This document shows, piece after piece, positions 1-9,450 of a stretch of 64,000 nucleotides of DNA. The notes under the pieces are model-generated. The model was not told the DNA's origin. It saw nothing but the letters and a program-made list of their open reading frames with translations, and ran no database searches. The position numbers and the translations under genes are program-made. The stretch's first letter is position 1; every line of letters starts with the position of its first letter. Origin of the DNA: Denitromonas ohlonensis (lineage in GTDB: Bacteria; Pseudomonadota; Gammaproteobacteria; Burkholderiales; Rhodocyclaceae); NCBI RefSeq assembly GCF_007625205.1, contig NZ_VMNI01000016.1, positions 1-64,000 of the forward strand, read 5' to 3'.

Positions 1-297
1 GGCCGACCAGCTGTCCGACGACGTGGGGAACAGAAAGTCGGCTTCGGTTGGGATTAACTGCCGTTCGACGCGAGGTATTTTCGGCTACCCTTTGACGGCT
101 TCTAGCCGTAAGTAGACACTGTGAGCCACCCCCAATCAACAGTACTGCCTGGCGTTCGATGCTAAACCCGCATTCAAAGAACCAGCTTTCCCCCCATCAG
201 ACCAGCAGTTCATGCCGGCTTCGGCATCATTGCGCCGAGTGTCATATAGATTGTGGCCTTGGCACTGCCATTTCGATGGCTGCTTCGGACCTGTAAT
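1..297. other. Left-edge stretch without a recognisable gene
   Basis: No reading frame here has coding character or a family motif on either strand. The stretch lies downstream of the minus-strand XRE gene that ends at 298. It may be the tail of something truncated by the window edge, but nothing in it supports a call. Confidence 0.5.
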
Positions 298-537
298 CTA
301 AGCCTTCCAGCTTCTCAGATAGTCGATAGCCGCTTGACTCTGCGCCGACGATCCGTAAGTTACGGCCAGCAAGAGCTGCACTGACCGTGGGATTTTTCGG
401 CCAGCCTCATAGCGACTGCCGCCTGACTGCGTGACACCCAGAGGCGCCCAGAACTCTGTCTGAACCATGTCGACTCTCTTCCGCAAGGCTTTGATTTCTT
501 CTGGCGTGCGATATGGCAACTTCGGGGTTTTGCGCAT
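298..537 (-). CDS. Small XRE-family helix-turn-helix regulator
   Basis: A 79-residue protein consisting of little more than one helix-turn-helix. Residues about 14-62 match the XRE/Cro pattern: an EEIKALRKR first helix, then VTQSGGSRYEAGRKIP, where the recognition helix and the following arginine-containing turn are normally found. It is divergent from umuDC with 193 bp between the two starts, so it probably autoregulates and may control umuDC. Size and pattern resemble the DNA-binding half of an antitoxin-type regulator, but no toxin gene is adjacent. The family call is fairly secure; the target is inference. Confidence 0.7.
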   Translation of the reverse strand: MRKTPKLPYRTPEEIKALRKRVDMVQTEFWAPLGVTQSGGSRYEAGRKIPRSVQLLLAVTYGSSAQSQAAIDYLRSWKA

Positions 538-730
538 GCATCAAATCCATATTGAGCAATCGGGGAAGTATAGGCTAGCCTGCCCGTCAGATCGACATCC
601 GAGGCGCTTGAACGCAGGCCCATCGCCTGATCCCACGCGTAGACCTACCTCAAGTGGGCCCGGTGTGATCTCGAGGTGAGATAATGGCGGCCCCCCATTT
701 CGTGCAACAAGCGCCCGATCCGTCGATCCC
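538..730. promoter_or_regulatory. Divergent promoter region between XRE gene and umuD
   Basis: This intergenic stretch must carry both promoters. A TATACT-like -10 for the XRE gene can be read on the minus strand near 570. I looked for a LexA box (CTGT-N8-ACAG) upstream of umuD and did not find one. No good ribosome binding site precedes the umuD ATG at 731. Confidence 0.35.
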
Positions 731-1177
731 ATGCGAACGCTTACCCAGACCCCAGTCACGCTGCCACAGGACGCTCCGGCTTCGGAAGTCCGACTGATTT
801 CGCATCGTCTTAGCGCTGGCTTCCCATCTCCGGCGAGTGACTACGTCGACGACGGTCTCGATCTGAATGATTACCTGGTGCGCAACAAGCCGGCCACCTT
901 CATGTTCACGGTTAAAGGTGACTCGATGATTGGTGCCGCCATCGAAGATGGGGACAAAGTTGTCGTCGATCGCTCACTGGCGCCGCAGCACAATGACATC
1001 GTGGTGGCCGTCGTCGATAGCGAGTACACGATCAAGCGCCTTTTCATGCGTGATGGCGCAATTGAATTGCGCCCGGAGAACGCGGCGTTTTCTGCGATCC
1101 GATTCGCAGAGGGGCAGGAGCTCGAAGTGTGGGGTGTGGTCGTCGGCGTCGTCCGGCGCTACCCCGCCAAGCGCTAA
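731..1177 (+). CDS. umuD: UmuD-like S24/LexA-family self-cleaving subunit of DNA polymerase V
   Basis: A 148-residue protein of the LexA/UmuD S24 family, expected to cut itself when RecA filaments form and then partner UmuC in translesion synthesis. Residues 27-37 ([11 protein letters not shown]) carry the cleavage region, with an Ala29-Gly30 bond instead of the Cys-Gly of E. coli. The Ser/Lys dyad is Ser65 in KGDSMIGAA and Lys102 in EYTIKRLF. Length is normal for UmuD. The stop at 1175-1177 lies four bases before the umuC ATG, so the two genes form one transcript. There is no visible LexA box upstream, and the neighbouring XRE gene could be the controller instead. Confidence 0.93.
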   Translation: MRTLTQTPVTLPQDAPASEVRLISHRLSAGFPSPASDYVDDGLDLNDYLVRNKPATFMFTVKGDSMIGAAIEDGDKVVVDRSLAPQHNDIVVAVVDSEYTIKRLFMRDGAIELRPENAAFSAIRFAEGQELEVWGVVVGVVRRYPAKR

Positions 1178-1181
1178 GGCG

Positions 1182-2471
1182 ATGAGCGCACCACAGCAAT
1201 TCGCATTGGTCGACGTAAACAATTTCTACGTCTCATGTGAGCGCGTCTTTCAGCCTGAGCTCGCCACTACCCCCTTGGTGGTGCTGTCGAACAATGATGG
1301 TTGCGCGGTCGCCCGCAGCAATGAAGTCAAATCGCTCGGCGTCCGGATGGGTGTGCCATGGTTCAAGATGAAAGACCTGGCGCAGCAGCACGGCATCCGC
1401 GCCTTCTCATCGAACTACACCCTGTATGGCGACATGAGCAATCGGGTGGCGCTGGTGCTCCAGGACTTTTCACCGGAAATTGAGATCTACAGCATCGACG
1501 AGGCGTTCCTGCGTATCGAGACCGTTGTTCAGCTCTACGGCGGAGCTTTGGCAATGGGCCAGCAGATCCGTCAACGGGTGAAGCGGTGGACTGGATTGCC
1601 GGTGTGTGTCGGCGTAGCGCCAACCAAGACATTGGCCAAGCTCGCAAACCACATGGCGAAGAAGCGTCCTGAATTCGACGGTGTCTGTGATCTTCATGCT
1701 CTCAGCCGGCCAGAGCGCCTGAGCTATATGGCAGATATCGATGTCGGTGAGGTGTGGGGCGTCGGCCCAAGACTTGCGCCACGACTCAAGGCGATAGGTA
1801 TTCGATCGGTGCTCGATCTTCGCAATGCCTCACCCAAAACGCTGCGTACGCACTTTGGCGTCGTCATGGAGCGGGTGTGCAGCGAGCTTCGCGGCATTTC
1901 CTGCTTGGAACTGGAGCAAGTCGCACCCTCCAAACAACAGATCATGTCTTCGAGAAGCTTCGGTCGCAGCGTCGAGGCACTGGATGAGCTGCGCGAAGCG
2001 GTAGCCTCGTATGTTGCGACAGCGGCGGAAAAGCTGAGGCAGCAAGGTTCGGTTTGTGCGGCCGTGCATGTCTTCGTGCAGTGCAATGCTTTTCGGCCTG
2101 AAGAGCCACAAAACAACGCGGGGACGACGGTGGCATTGATCTCCCCGAGCGACGACACCATAGCGCTGACCGCAGCGGCGCTGCGAGGCCTGAAGGCGAT
2201 ATATCGACCCGGATTCCGATACAAGAAAGCCGGCGTGATGCTTACGCTTCTCTCTGACAAGCGCGTGCAGCAGGGGGCGCTGTTTGACGCCCCCGCGCAT
2301 CAGGCGCGTTCAGCCGCGCTGATGTCCGCCATGGATGAGGTCAATCGGCTCTTTGGTAGTGGCATGTTGCGCTCCGGGGCCAGCGGAACCCGCCGGCGAT
2401 GGAGCATGCGCGCAGAAAATCGTTCGCCGCGGTTCACCACTCGGTGGGATGAGCTACCTATCGTCAGCTAA
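1182..2471 (+). CDS. umuC: UmuC-like Y-family DNA polymerase V catalytic subunit
   Basis: A 429-residue Y-family polymerase that copies damaged templates with UmuD'. The ATG at 1182 is chosen over upstream in-frame starts because the longer frame would overlap umuD; an AAGG lies just ahead of it. The fingers/palm motif [17 protein letters not shown] (residues 7-23, metal ligand Asp11) and the catalytic YSIDEAFL (Asp106, Glu107) are intact. A helix-hairpin-helix-like stretch ([17 protein letters not shown]) and the little-finger domain follow. Full length for the family and apparently functional. The close linkage to an XRE gene and a SRAP gene is typical of accessory or plasmid-type umuDC modules. 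Confidence 0.95.
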   Translation: MSAPQQFALVDVNNFYVSCERVFQPELATTPLVVLSNNDGCAVARSNEVKSLGVRMGVPWFKMKDLAQQHGIRAFSSNYTLYGDMSNRVALVLQDFSPEIEIYSIDEAFLRIETVVQLYGGALAMGQQIRQRVKRWTGLPVCVGVAPTKTLAKLANHMAKKRPEFDGVCDLHALSRPERLSYMADIDVGEVWGVGPRLAPRLKAIGIRSVLDLRNASPKTLRTHFGVVMERVCSELRGISCLELEQVAPSKQQIMSSRSFGRSVEALDELREAVASYVATAAEKLRQQGSVCAAVHVFVQCNAFRPEEPQNNAGTTVALISPSDDTIALTAAALRGLKAIYRPGFRYKKAGVMLTLLSDKRVQQGALFDAPAHQARSAALMSAMDEVNRLFGSGMLRSGASGTRRRWSMRAENRSPRFTTRWDELPIVS

Positions 2472-2594
2472 GGCCGGTCACGGGCATCTGCGGCGCGCAG
2501 GCGGGACGATTGCGAAATAGCGCGTGGGTCAGGAGCGACGAACGCCAGACTTGTGGCGAATGAAATCGCGCCTAAGGCCCGGTATGCTTGATCC

Positions 2595-3233
2595 ATGTGC
2601 TCAAACTATCGCCCTGTCGGAAACAAGGATCTGCCTTTCTTTGATGTGTCGTCTATTGAAGGCGACACGCCGGCGGGCGACGTCTACCCAGGGAGCGCCG
2701 CGCCGCTCATCTACCTCCCCGGCGACAACGCGCCGCGTGCTGCAGTCATGGGCACGTTCGGTCTTCTTCCCTTTTGGGCCAAGGAGCAAAGCCTAGCCAG
2801 GCGGACATACAACGCGCGTTCTGAAACCGTTGCCGATAAACCGTCATTTCGCAACGCTTGGAGAAAACGCCAGCTGTGTATCGTTCCGGCAATGTCCATC
2901 TATGAGCCCTGCTATGAAACTGGCAAAGCGGTCTGGTGGGCGATCCAACGTGCCGATGGGATGCCAATGGCGCTGGCCGGCCTCTGGGAGCGAAAAGCCT
3001 GGGGAGAAGAAATGCCCAGTTGGTCGTTCACCATGCTAACGGTCAACGCGAACGATCATCCGGTGATGGGCCGGTTTCACAAGCCTTCCGACGAAAAACG
3101 AACGACGGTCATTCTGGATGGAGCCCAGATCGAGCGCTGGTTGAGTGCGTCCAGCGAAGCCCAAATGAGGGAGCTTCTTCGCCCTTGCGATCCTGACCTG
3201 CTGACTACAGCGCCCGGTCGTCTTGGCCCGTAA
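2595..3233 (+). CDS. SRAP-family (YedK/HMCES-like) abasic-site shielding protein
   Basis: A 212-residue SOS-response-associated peptidase family protein. The family covalently traps abasic sites in single-stranded DNA through the N-terminal Cys2 once Met1 is removed. Cys2 (MCSNYR), Asn73 in YNARSE, and Glu104 in SIYEP are present. The last catalytic region reads HPVMGRFHKPSDEKR (residues 155-169) where canonical YedK has HxRMP, so which histidine plays the catalytic role is unclear. It sits 123 bp behind umuC in the same direction, which fits a shared DNA-damage role. No strong terminator separates it from umuC. Confidence 0.88.
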   Translation: MCSNYRPVGNKDLPFFDVSSIEGDTPAGDVYPGSAAPLIYLPGDNAPRAAVMGTFGLLPFWAKEQSLARRTYNARSETVADKPSFRNAWRKRQLCIVPAMSIYEPCYETGKAVWWAIQRADGMPMALAGLWERKAWGEEMPSWSFTMLTVNANDHPVMGRFHKPSDEKRTTVILDGAQIERWLSASSEAQMRELLRPCDPDLLTTAPGRLGP

Positions 3234-3429
3234 CCCGAGAAATTCGGATCGGTCACCGGCAATAGATCGGCCTTTGTTGCTGTTGGGATGACTCAGGGTG
3301 GGTGGCCGCAAGGAGACGATCGGTCGACATTTGATGCTTCCCGCTGCCGAACATCGGATCGCGGGCTACTCCGAATTGCGCGGGTTGCACCACTGAATAG
3401 ACCAATCTCTATTAATCAGAACGTCAAAC

Positions 3430-3892
3430 CGACACGCTAGCCGCCGAAATTTGGCATCAGCGGCAAGAAACTGAACGATGCTGAATACCGCATCGAGAAG
3501 GGGCTCTACGAAAAGAATGGCAAGGTCAACAACCTGACTTCCCTCACATTGCAACGACAAGATTGCTCTGACCGACATCCGAGCAAAAGCCTACGACAAA
3601 GTCGTCAAGGGTAACCCAACTCGGAACTGGGTGGCCAAACGCCAAGGCGTCAGAACCAACCAAGACATCAGTATCGTCGATGACTCCCACGACCGGGTGA
3701 CGCATGCGTGGATGGGCAGACGAACAGACCTTCGGCAAGTACAAAGGGCGCGTCATTGCGGACCTTCCGGGACACAACCTCGCATGGTTTGCCAGAGAGG
3801 CCTTTCTCGCGGGCTAGTTGGGGCTGCGAATGGCGCTCATGTACTAGCTTGACCACAACAATTGGTTTGCTTGCTTGACCCGTTGCGGCTAA
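3430..3892 (+). pseudogene. Decayed DUF3820-family gene (frameshift and two nonsense codons)
   Basis: From 3722 the frame reads EQTFGKYKGRVIADLPGHN then LAWFAREAF, the hallmark core of DUF3820 proteins. It hits TAG at 3815 where the family usually has lysine, continues LGLRMALMY, and hits a second TAG at 3845 where the family usually has glutamate, before LDHNN. Both changes are single-base from AAG and GAG. The upstream 3556-3720 part is coding-like but in a different frame (DIRAKAYDKVVKGNPTRNW), and 3430-3560 in yet another, so at least one frameshift has occurred. I do not recognise the upstream part. No function can remain. Confidence 0.7.
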
Positions 3893-3994
3893 CCCGTTGA
3901 GGCGTGATGGGCAGTCCAGCTTCCACCACGCCCCGGGGCAGTTCAGAAATTTGTTACTGATACTGAACCCGGTGGCGGCATGCGCGCAGCTTAC

Positions 3995-5797
3995 CTATAC
4001 GTCCAGCATGTCAGCACTCAGCCCTGCCAGCGCGTCACCCCCGGCGCACACGCTGTGCTTGAGCCCGATTGCCTGAGATAGAACATGGTCGGCATAGAAG
4101 TGCGCGGTGGCGATTTTCGCTCGCAGGAATCTTGTATCGCCCGTGTCCTGCGCGAGCATGTGTGCTGCGATCTGCGCCGCCCGACCCAGTTGCCATCCGC
4201 CGCAGACGCTGGCCGCGAGGTGGAGGTAGGGTACCGCTGCGCTCAGCACGCCGGCGGTGTCTTCTTTGATGCGGGCCAGTACCCATGCGGTGGCTTCCGT
4301 CCAGTCGTTCAGGGCTTGTTGCAGGCGGTTTCCGATGGCCTGCAAGTCCGGACGGGGAGATGAACGCAGCGCCTCGGCCGTTTCGCTGATCTGCGCGAAG
4401 ACGGCGTGCGCGGTGGCGCCGCCGTCGCGCATGAGCTTGCGAAAGATGAGGTCGTTGGCCTGGATGCCGGTAGTGCCTTCGTAGATGGTAGTGATGCGGG
4501 CATCGCGCCAGTGCTGGGCGGCGCCGGTCTCTTCGATGAAGCCCATGCCACCGTGCACCTGGATGCCCAGGGAAGTGACGTCGATGCTCATCTCGGTAGC
4601 GCCGCCCTTGACCAGCGGAATCATGAATTCGGCCAGCATCAGGTTGTGTTTGCGTGTCTCGGGGTCGGGATGGGCATGGGCGCGGTCCAGCATGCCGGCG
4701 GCCACATAGGCGAGCGCGCGGCTCGCTTCCACGCGGCTCTTCATCAACATCAGCATTCGGCGGATGTCGGGATGTTTGTCGAGGGTGACCAAGGCGTCTC
4801 CGGTCACCGCGTCGCGGCCCTGCTTGCGCTCGCGGGCGTAGGCGAGCGCAAGCTGGTAGGCGCGCTCGCCCAGCGCCACGCCTTGCAGGCCGACGCCCAG
4901 GCGGGCCTCGTTCATCATCACGAACATGTATTCGAGGCCGCGATTGGCTTCGCCCAGCAGATAACCTACGGCGCCGCCGTTGTCGCCAAAGGCCAGCACG
5001 CAGGTGGGGCTGGCGTGGATGCCCAGTTTGTGCTCGATCGAGACGCATTGCGCGTCGTTGCGCTCGCCCAGCGACCCGTCGTCATTGACCAGAAACTTCG
5101 GTACCAGGAAGAGCGAGATGCCGCGCACCCCCGGCGGGGCATCGGGCAGGCGCGCCAGCACCAGATGGACGATGTTGTCCGTCAGGTCGTGGTCGCCGTA
5201 GGTGATGAAGATCTTCTGGCCGAAGACACGGTAGCTGCCGTCGGGTTGGGGTTCGGCGCGGCTGCGGATCAGGGCCAGGTCGGAGCCGGCCTGGGGTTCG
5301 GTGAGGTTCATGGTGCCGGTCCACTCGCCGGTCACCATCCTGGCCAGATAGGTGGCCTTCAACTCGTCGCTGGCGCAGGTGATCAGCGCCTGCACGGCGC
5401 CGAAGGTCAGCATCGGGCAGAGCGAGAACGAGAGGTTGGCCGAGGCCACCATTTCCCTGACCGCCACGCCCAGCGTGTCGGGCTGGCCGTGGCCTTCGAA
5501 ATCGGCCGGGCCGGTGATGCCGTTCCAGCCGGCGTCGCAAAAGTTCTGGTAGGCGGCCTTCCAGCCGGTCGGTGTGGTCACGCCGTGCTCGGTGAGCTGG
5601 CAGCCTTCCTTGTCGCCGACGGCATTGAGGGGTGCCAGCACCTGTTCGGTGAATTTCGCGGCCTCGTCGAGAATGGCGTCGGCCATGTCGGGGGTGGCCT
5701 CGGCAAAGGCCGGGACCTGGCTGCTCAGTTCGGCAAAGCCGGCCAGCTTGTCCATGACGAAGCGCATGTCGCTGAGGGGGGCGCGGTAATCGCTCAC
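3995..5797 (-). CDS. Acyl-CoA dehydrogenase, long (600-residue) DmdC/FadE-like type
   Basis: An FAD enzyme that introduces the alpha-beta double bond into an acyl-CoA. At 600 residues it belongs to the long subfamily with a C-terminal extension seen in methylmercaptopropionyl-CoA and some fatty acyl-CoA dehydrogenases. The flavin motif NLTEPQAGSDL (164-174), QVHGGMGFIEETG (413-425) and the catalytic-base region TTIYEGTTGIQANDL (Glu440) are intact. Translation starts at GTG (5797), supported by AGGAGAACCCCCC directly ahead of it. It is the last gene of the 13-gene minus-strand run, 12 bp after the thiolase. The acyl substrate cannot be read from the sequence. Confidence 0.93.
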   Translation of the reverse strand: MSDYRAPLSDMRFVMDKLAGFAELSSQVPAFAEATPDMADAILDEAAKFTEQVLAPLNAVGDKEGCQLTEHGVTTPTGWKAAYQNFCDAGWNGITGPADFEGHGQPDTLGVAVREMVASANLSFSLCPMLTFGAVQALITCASDELKATYLARMVTGEWTGTMNLTEPQAGSDLALIRSRAEPQPDGSYRVFGQKIFITYGDHDLTDNIVHLVLARLPDAPPGVRGISLFLVPKFLVNDDGSLGERNDAQCVSIEHKLGIHASPTCVLAFGDNGGAVGYLLGEANRGLEYMFVMMNEARLGVGLQGVALGERAYQLALAYARERKQGRDAVTGDALVTLDKHPDIRRMLMLMKSRVEASRALAYVAAGMLDRAHAHPDPETRKHNLMLAEFMIPLVKGGATEMSIDVTSLGIQVHGGMGFIEETGAAQHWRDARITTIYEGTTGIQANDLIFRKLMRDGGATAHAVFAQISETAEALRSSPRPDLQAIGNRLQQALNDWTEATAWVLARIKEDTAGVLSAAVPYLHLAASVCGGWQLGRAAQIAAHMLAQDTGDTRFLRAKIATAHFYADHVLSQAIGLKHSVCAGGDALAGLSADMLDV

Positions 5798-5809
5798 GGG
5801 GGGTTCTCC

Positions 5810-7009
<1,200 letters not shown>

Positions 7010-7030
7010 GGTCTGGTGTCCTCGGGCGGA

Positions 7031-9427
7031 TCAGTTGCGCAGCGGCTTGCCGGTATCGAGCATGTGACGGATCCGCGCCTGGGTTTCGGGGGTCTTGAGC
7101 AACTCGATGAAGAGGCGGCGCTCGACGCCGAGGAGCCAGGCCTCGTCGACCCGGCTGCCGGCGTCCACCTCGCCGCCGCACAGGGCGACCGCGGCGGCAC
7201 GCGCCACCCGGTAGTCGTGGGCGGAGATCATGGCGCCGTCGCGCATATTCACCAGGCTCATCTCCAGCGCCGCGATCCCGTTCCGGCCGGCGACCGGGAT
7301 GCCGCGCGGCGGCAGGGGCGGTACATGGCCGCCCTCGGCCAGCGCCCGGGCCTGGCCGAGGGCCACATGGAGCAGCTCCCCGGCGTGGAAGAGGACGGTG
7401 TCGTGGTCGCTCATGAAACCGAGTTCCTGCGCCTCCAGCGCGCTGCCCGAGACCTTGGCCGTGGCGACGGCCATGAACACGTTTTGCAGGAAGGGCATCA
7501 CCTCGGTGGGCGTGGCGCTGTGGCGGGCGAGTTCCGCCGCGCGCAGGGCGAGCGCGGTGCAGCCGCCGCCGGCGGGAATGAGCCCCACACCGGCTTCGAC
7601 CAGGCCGATATGGACCTCCAGGGCCAGCACCCGCGCCGTGGCATGCATGGCGAATTCGCAGCCGCCGCCCAGGGCCAGGCCCTGCACGGCGGCGACGGTC
7701 GGCACCCGGGCGTACTTGAGCGCCAGGGACGCGGCCTGGAAGTCACTCACCATGGCCTCAATCTGTTCGAAGCGCCCGGCGCTGCAGGCATCGGCGAGCT
7801 CCTGCAGATCGGCGCCCACCGCAAAGGGCGCCTCATGCCACAGTACCAGGCCGTCGAGCTCGCGCTCTGCGCAGGCGATGGCCGAGCGCAGGCCCTCGAC
7901 CACCTCGCGGCCGATGGCGTGCTGCTTGCTCTTGAAGGAAAGGATGCCGATGCGGCTGTCCCGCTCTGGCAGGCGCCACAGGCGCACCGCCGCGTTGTCG
8001 AACAGGGTTTCGCCGTCGCGCGCCGGGGTGGGCAGGCATTCGCCCAGCAGGCCGTCGGGAAAGCGCTGGCGGCGGTAGACCGGCAGCGTGGTGCGCGGCA
8101 CAGGGCCGCCCTTGCGTGGCGACCACGAGCCCTCCGGGGTATGGACGCCGTCGCGGCCATCGAAGACCCAGGCGGGCAGCGGGGTGTCGCTCAAGGCCTC
8201 GCCGGCCGCGATATCGGCGGCCACCGCCTCGGCGATGTCCCGCCAGCCGGCGCCCTGCCAAGTTTCGAACGGGCCTTGTCGCCAGCCGAAACCCCAGCGC
8301 AGCGCCAGATCCACGTCGCGGGCGTTGTCGGCGATGTGCGCCAGCTGCACCGCGCAGTAGTGGAAGAGGTCACGGAAGATCGCCCACAGGAAGCGTGCCT
8401 GGGGGTGGGGGCTCTGGCGCAGCATGGTGAAGCGCTCGGCCGCCGGCTCGATGGCGAGGATCGCCGCCACTTCGTCGGCGATCGCAGCGTTCGTGGCGCG
8501 GTAGTTCAGCGTGGCGGGATCGAAAACCTCGACCGTCTTGCCCGCCTTGCGGAAGATGCCGGCCTTGGCCTTCTGGCCCAGCGCGCCGCGCTCGATCAGC
8601 GCGTCGAGCCAGGCCGGTGCGTCGAACAGGCGATGCCAGGGGTCGTCACCGAGGGTGCGCTGCATGGTGCGCACCACATGGGCAAAGGTGTCGAGGCCGA
8701 CCACGTCGAGAGTGCGGTAGGTGGCGCTGCGCGGGCGGCCGATGGCGGGGCCGGTGAGGGCATCGACCGCGTCGAAACCCAGGCCGAAGGCGGCGGTGTG
8801 GTGTGCCACCGCCAACAGGGAAAACACGCCGACGCGGTTGGCCACGAAGTTGGGCGTGTCGCGCGCGCGGATCACGCCCTTGCCCAGCCGCGTGGTGAGC
8901 CAGGTCTCCAGGCTGTCGAGGGTGGCGGCCTCGGTGGCGGCGGTCGCGATGATCTCCACCAGGGGCATATAGCGCGGCGGGTTGAAGAAGTGGATGCCGC
9001 AGAAGCGCGGACGCAGCGCCGCGGGGAGCGCTGCACCGAGGGCTTCGATCGACAGGCCCGAGGTGTTGGAGGCCAGGATGGCGGCGGGCGACAGATGCGG
9101 GGTGATCTTGTCGTAGAGCGCGTGCTTCCAGTCCATGCGCTCGGCGATGGCCTCGATCACCAGATCGCAGTCGGCCAGCTGTGCGAGATGATCGTCGTAG
9201 TTGGCGGCCTCGATGTGCATGAGCCGCGCCTTGCTCGCCAGCGGCGCGGGCTGCAGCTTCTTCAGCCCGGCCAGCGCGGTGTTGACGATGCCGTTGCGGT
9301 CGCCTTCCGTGCTGGCGAGGTCGAACAGCACCACCTGGACACCGGCGTTGGCCAGGTGCGCGGCGATCTGCGCGCCCATCACGCCGGCGCCGAGCACCGC
9401 GGCCTTTCTTACGTGCAACGTCGTCAC
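7031..9427 (-). CDS. Fused 3-hydroxyacyl-CoA dehydrogenase / enoyl-CoA hydratase (FadN-like)
   Basis: A 798-residue bifunctional beta-oxidation enzyme with the dehydrogenase first and the crotonase domain last, the order of FadN-type proteins and the opposite of FadB. The GTG start at 9427 is preceded by AGGAGA at seven bases; a longer frame reaching 9853 would overlap the acyl-CoA synthetase and is not used. The NAD-binding loop VLGAGVMGAQIA lies at residues 11-22 and the catalytic-His region is CGIHFFNPP. The crotonase half shows LALGGGCEFAMH and EAGVGLIPAGGG with its catalytic glutamate. It would hydrate and oxidise the acyl chain before the thiolase. Confidence 0.92.
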   Translation of the reverse strand: MTTLHVRKAAVLGAGVMGAQIAAHLANAGVQVVLFDLASTEGDRNGIVNTALAGLKKLQPAPLASKARLMHIEAANYDDHLAQLADCDLVIEAIAERMDWKHALYDKITPHLSPAAILASNTSGLSIEALGAALPAALRPRFCGIHFFNPPRYMPLVEIIATAATEAATLDSLETWLTTRLGKGVIRARDTPNFVANRVGVFSLLAVAHHTAAFGLGFDAVDALTGPAIGRPRSATYRTLDVVGLDTFAHVVRTMQRTLGDDPWHRLFDAPAWLDALIERGALGQKAKAGIFRKAGKTVEVFDPATLNYRATNAAIADEVAAILAIEPAAERFTMLRQSPHPQARFLWAIFRDLFHYCAVQLAHIADNARDVDLALRWGFGWRQGPFETWQGAGWRDIAEAVAADIAAGEALSDTPLPAWVFDGRDGVHTPEGSWSPRKGGPVPRTTLPVYRRQRFPDGLLGECLPTPARDGETLFDNAAVRLWRLPERDSRIGILSFKSKQHAIGREVVEGLRSAIACAERELDGLVLWHEAPFAVGADLQELADACSAGRFEQIEAMVSDFQAASLALKYARVPTVAAVQGLALGGGCEFAMHATARVLALEVHIGLVEAGVGLIPAGGGCTALALRAAELARHSATPTEVMPFLQNVFMAVATAKVSGSALEAQELGFMSDHDTVLFHAGELLHVALGQARALAEGGHVPPLPPRGIPVAGRNGIAALEMSLVNMRDGAMISAHDYRVARAAAVALCGGEVDAGSRVDEAWLLGVERRLFIELLKTPETQARIRHMLDTGKPLRN

Positions 9428-9450
9428 CTTGTTCTCCTGCGATGGCCGCT

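Noticed and set aside
538-730. LexA box for umuDC
   Set aside because: I searched for CTGT-N8-ACAG and near variants and saw none.
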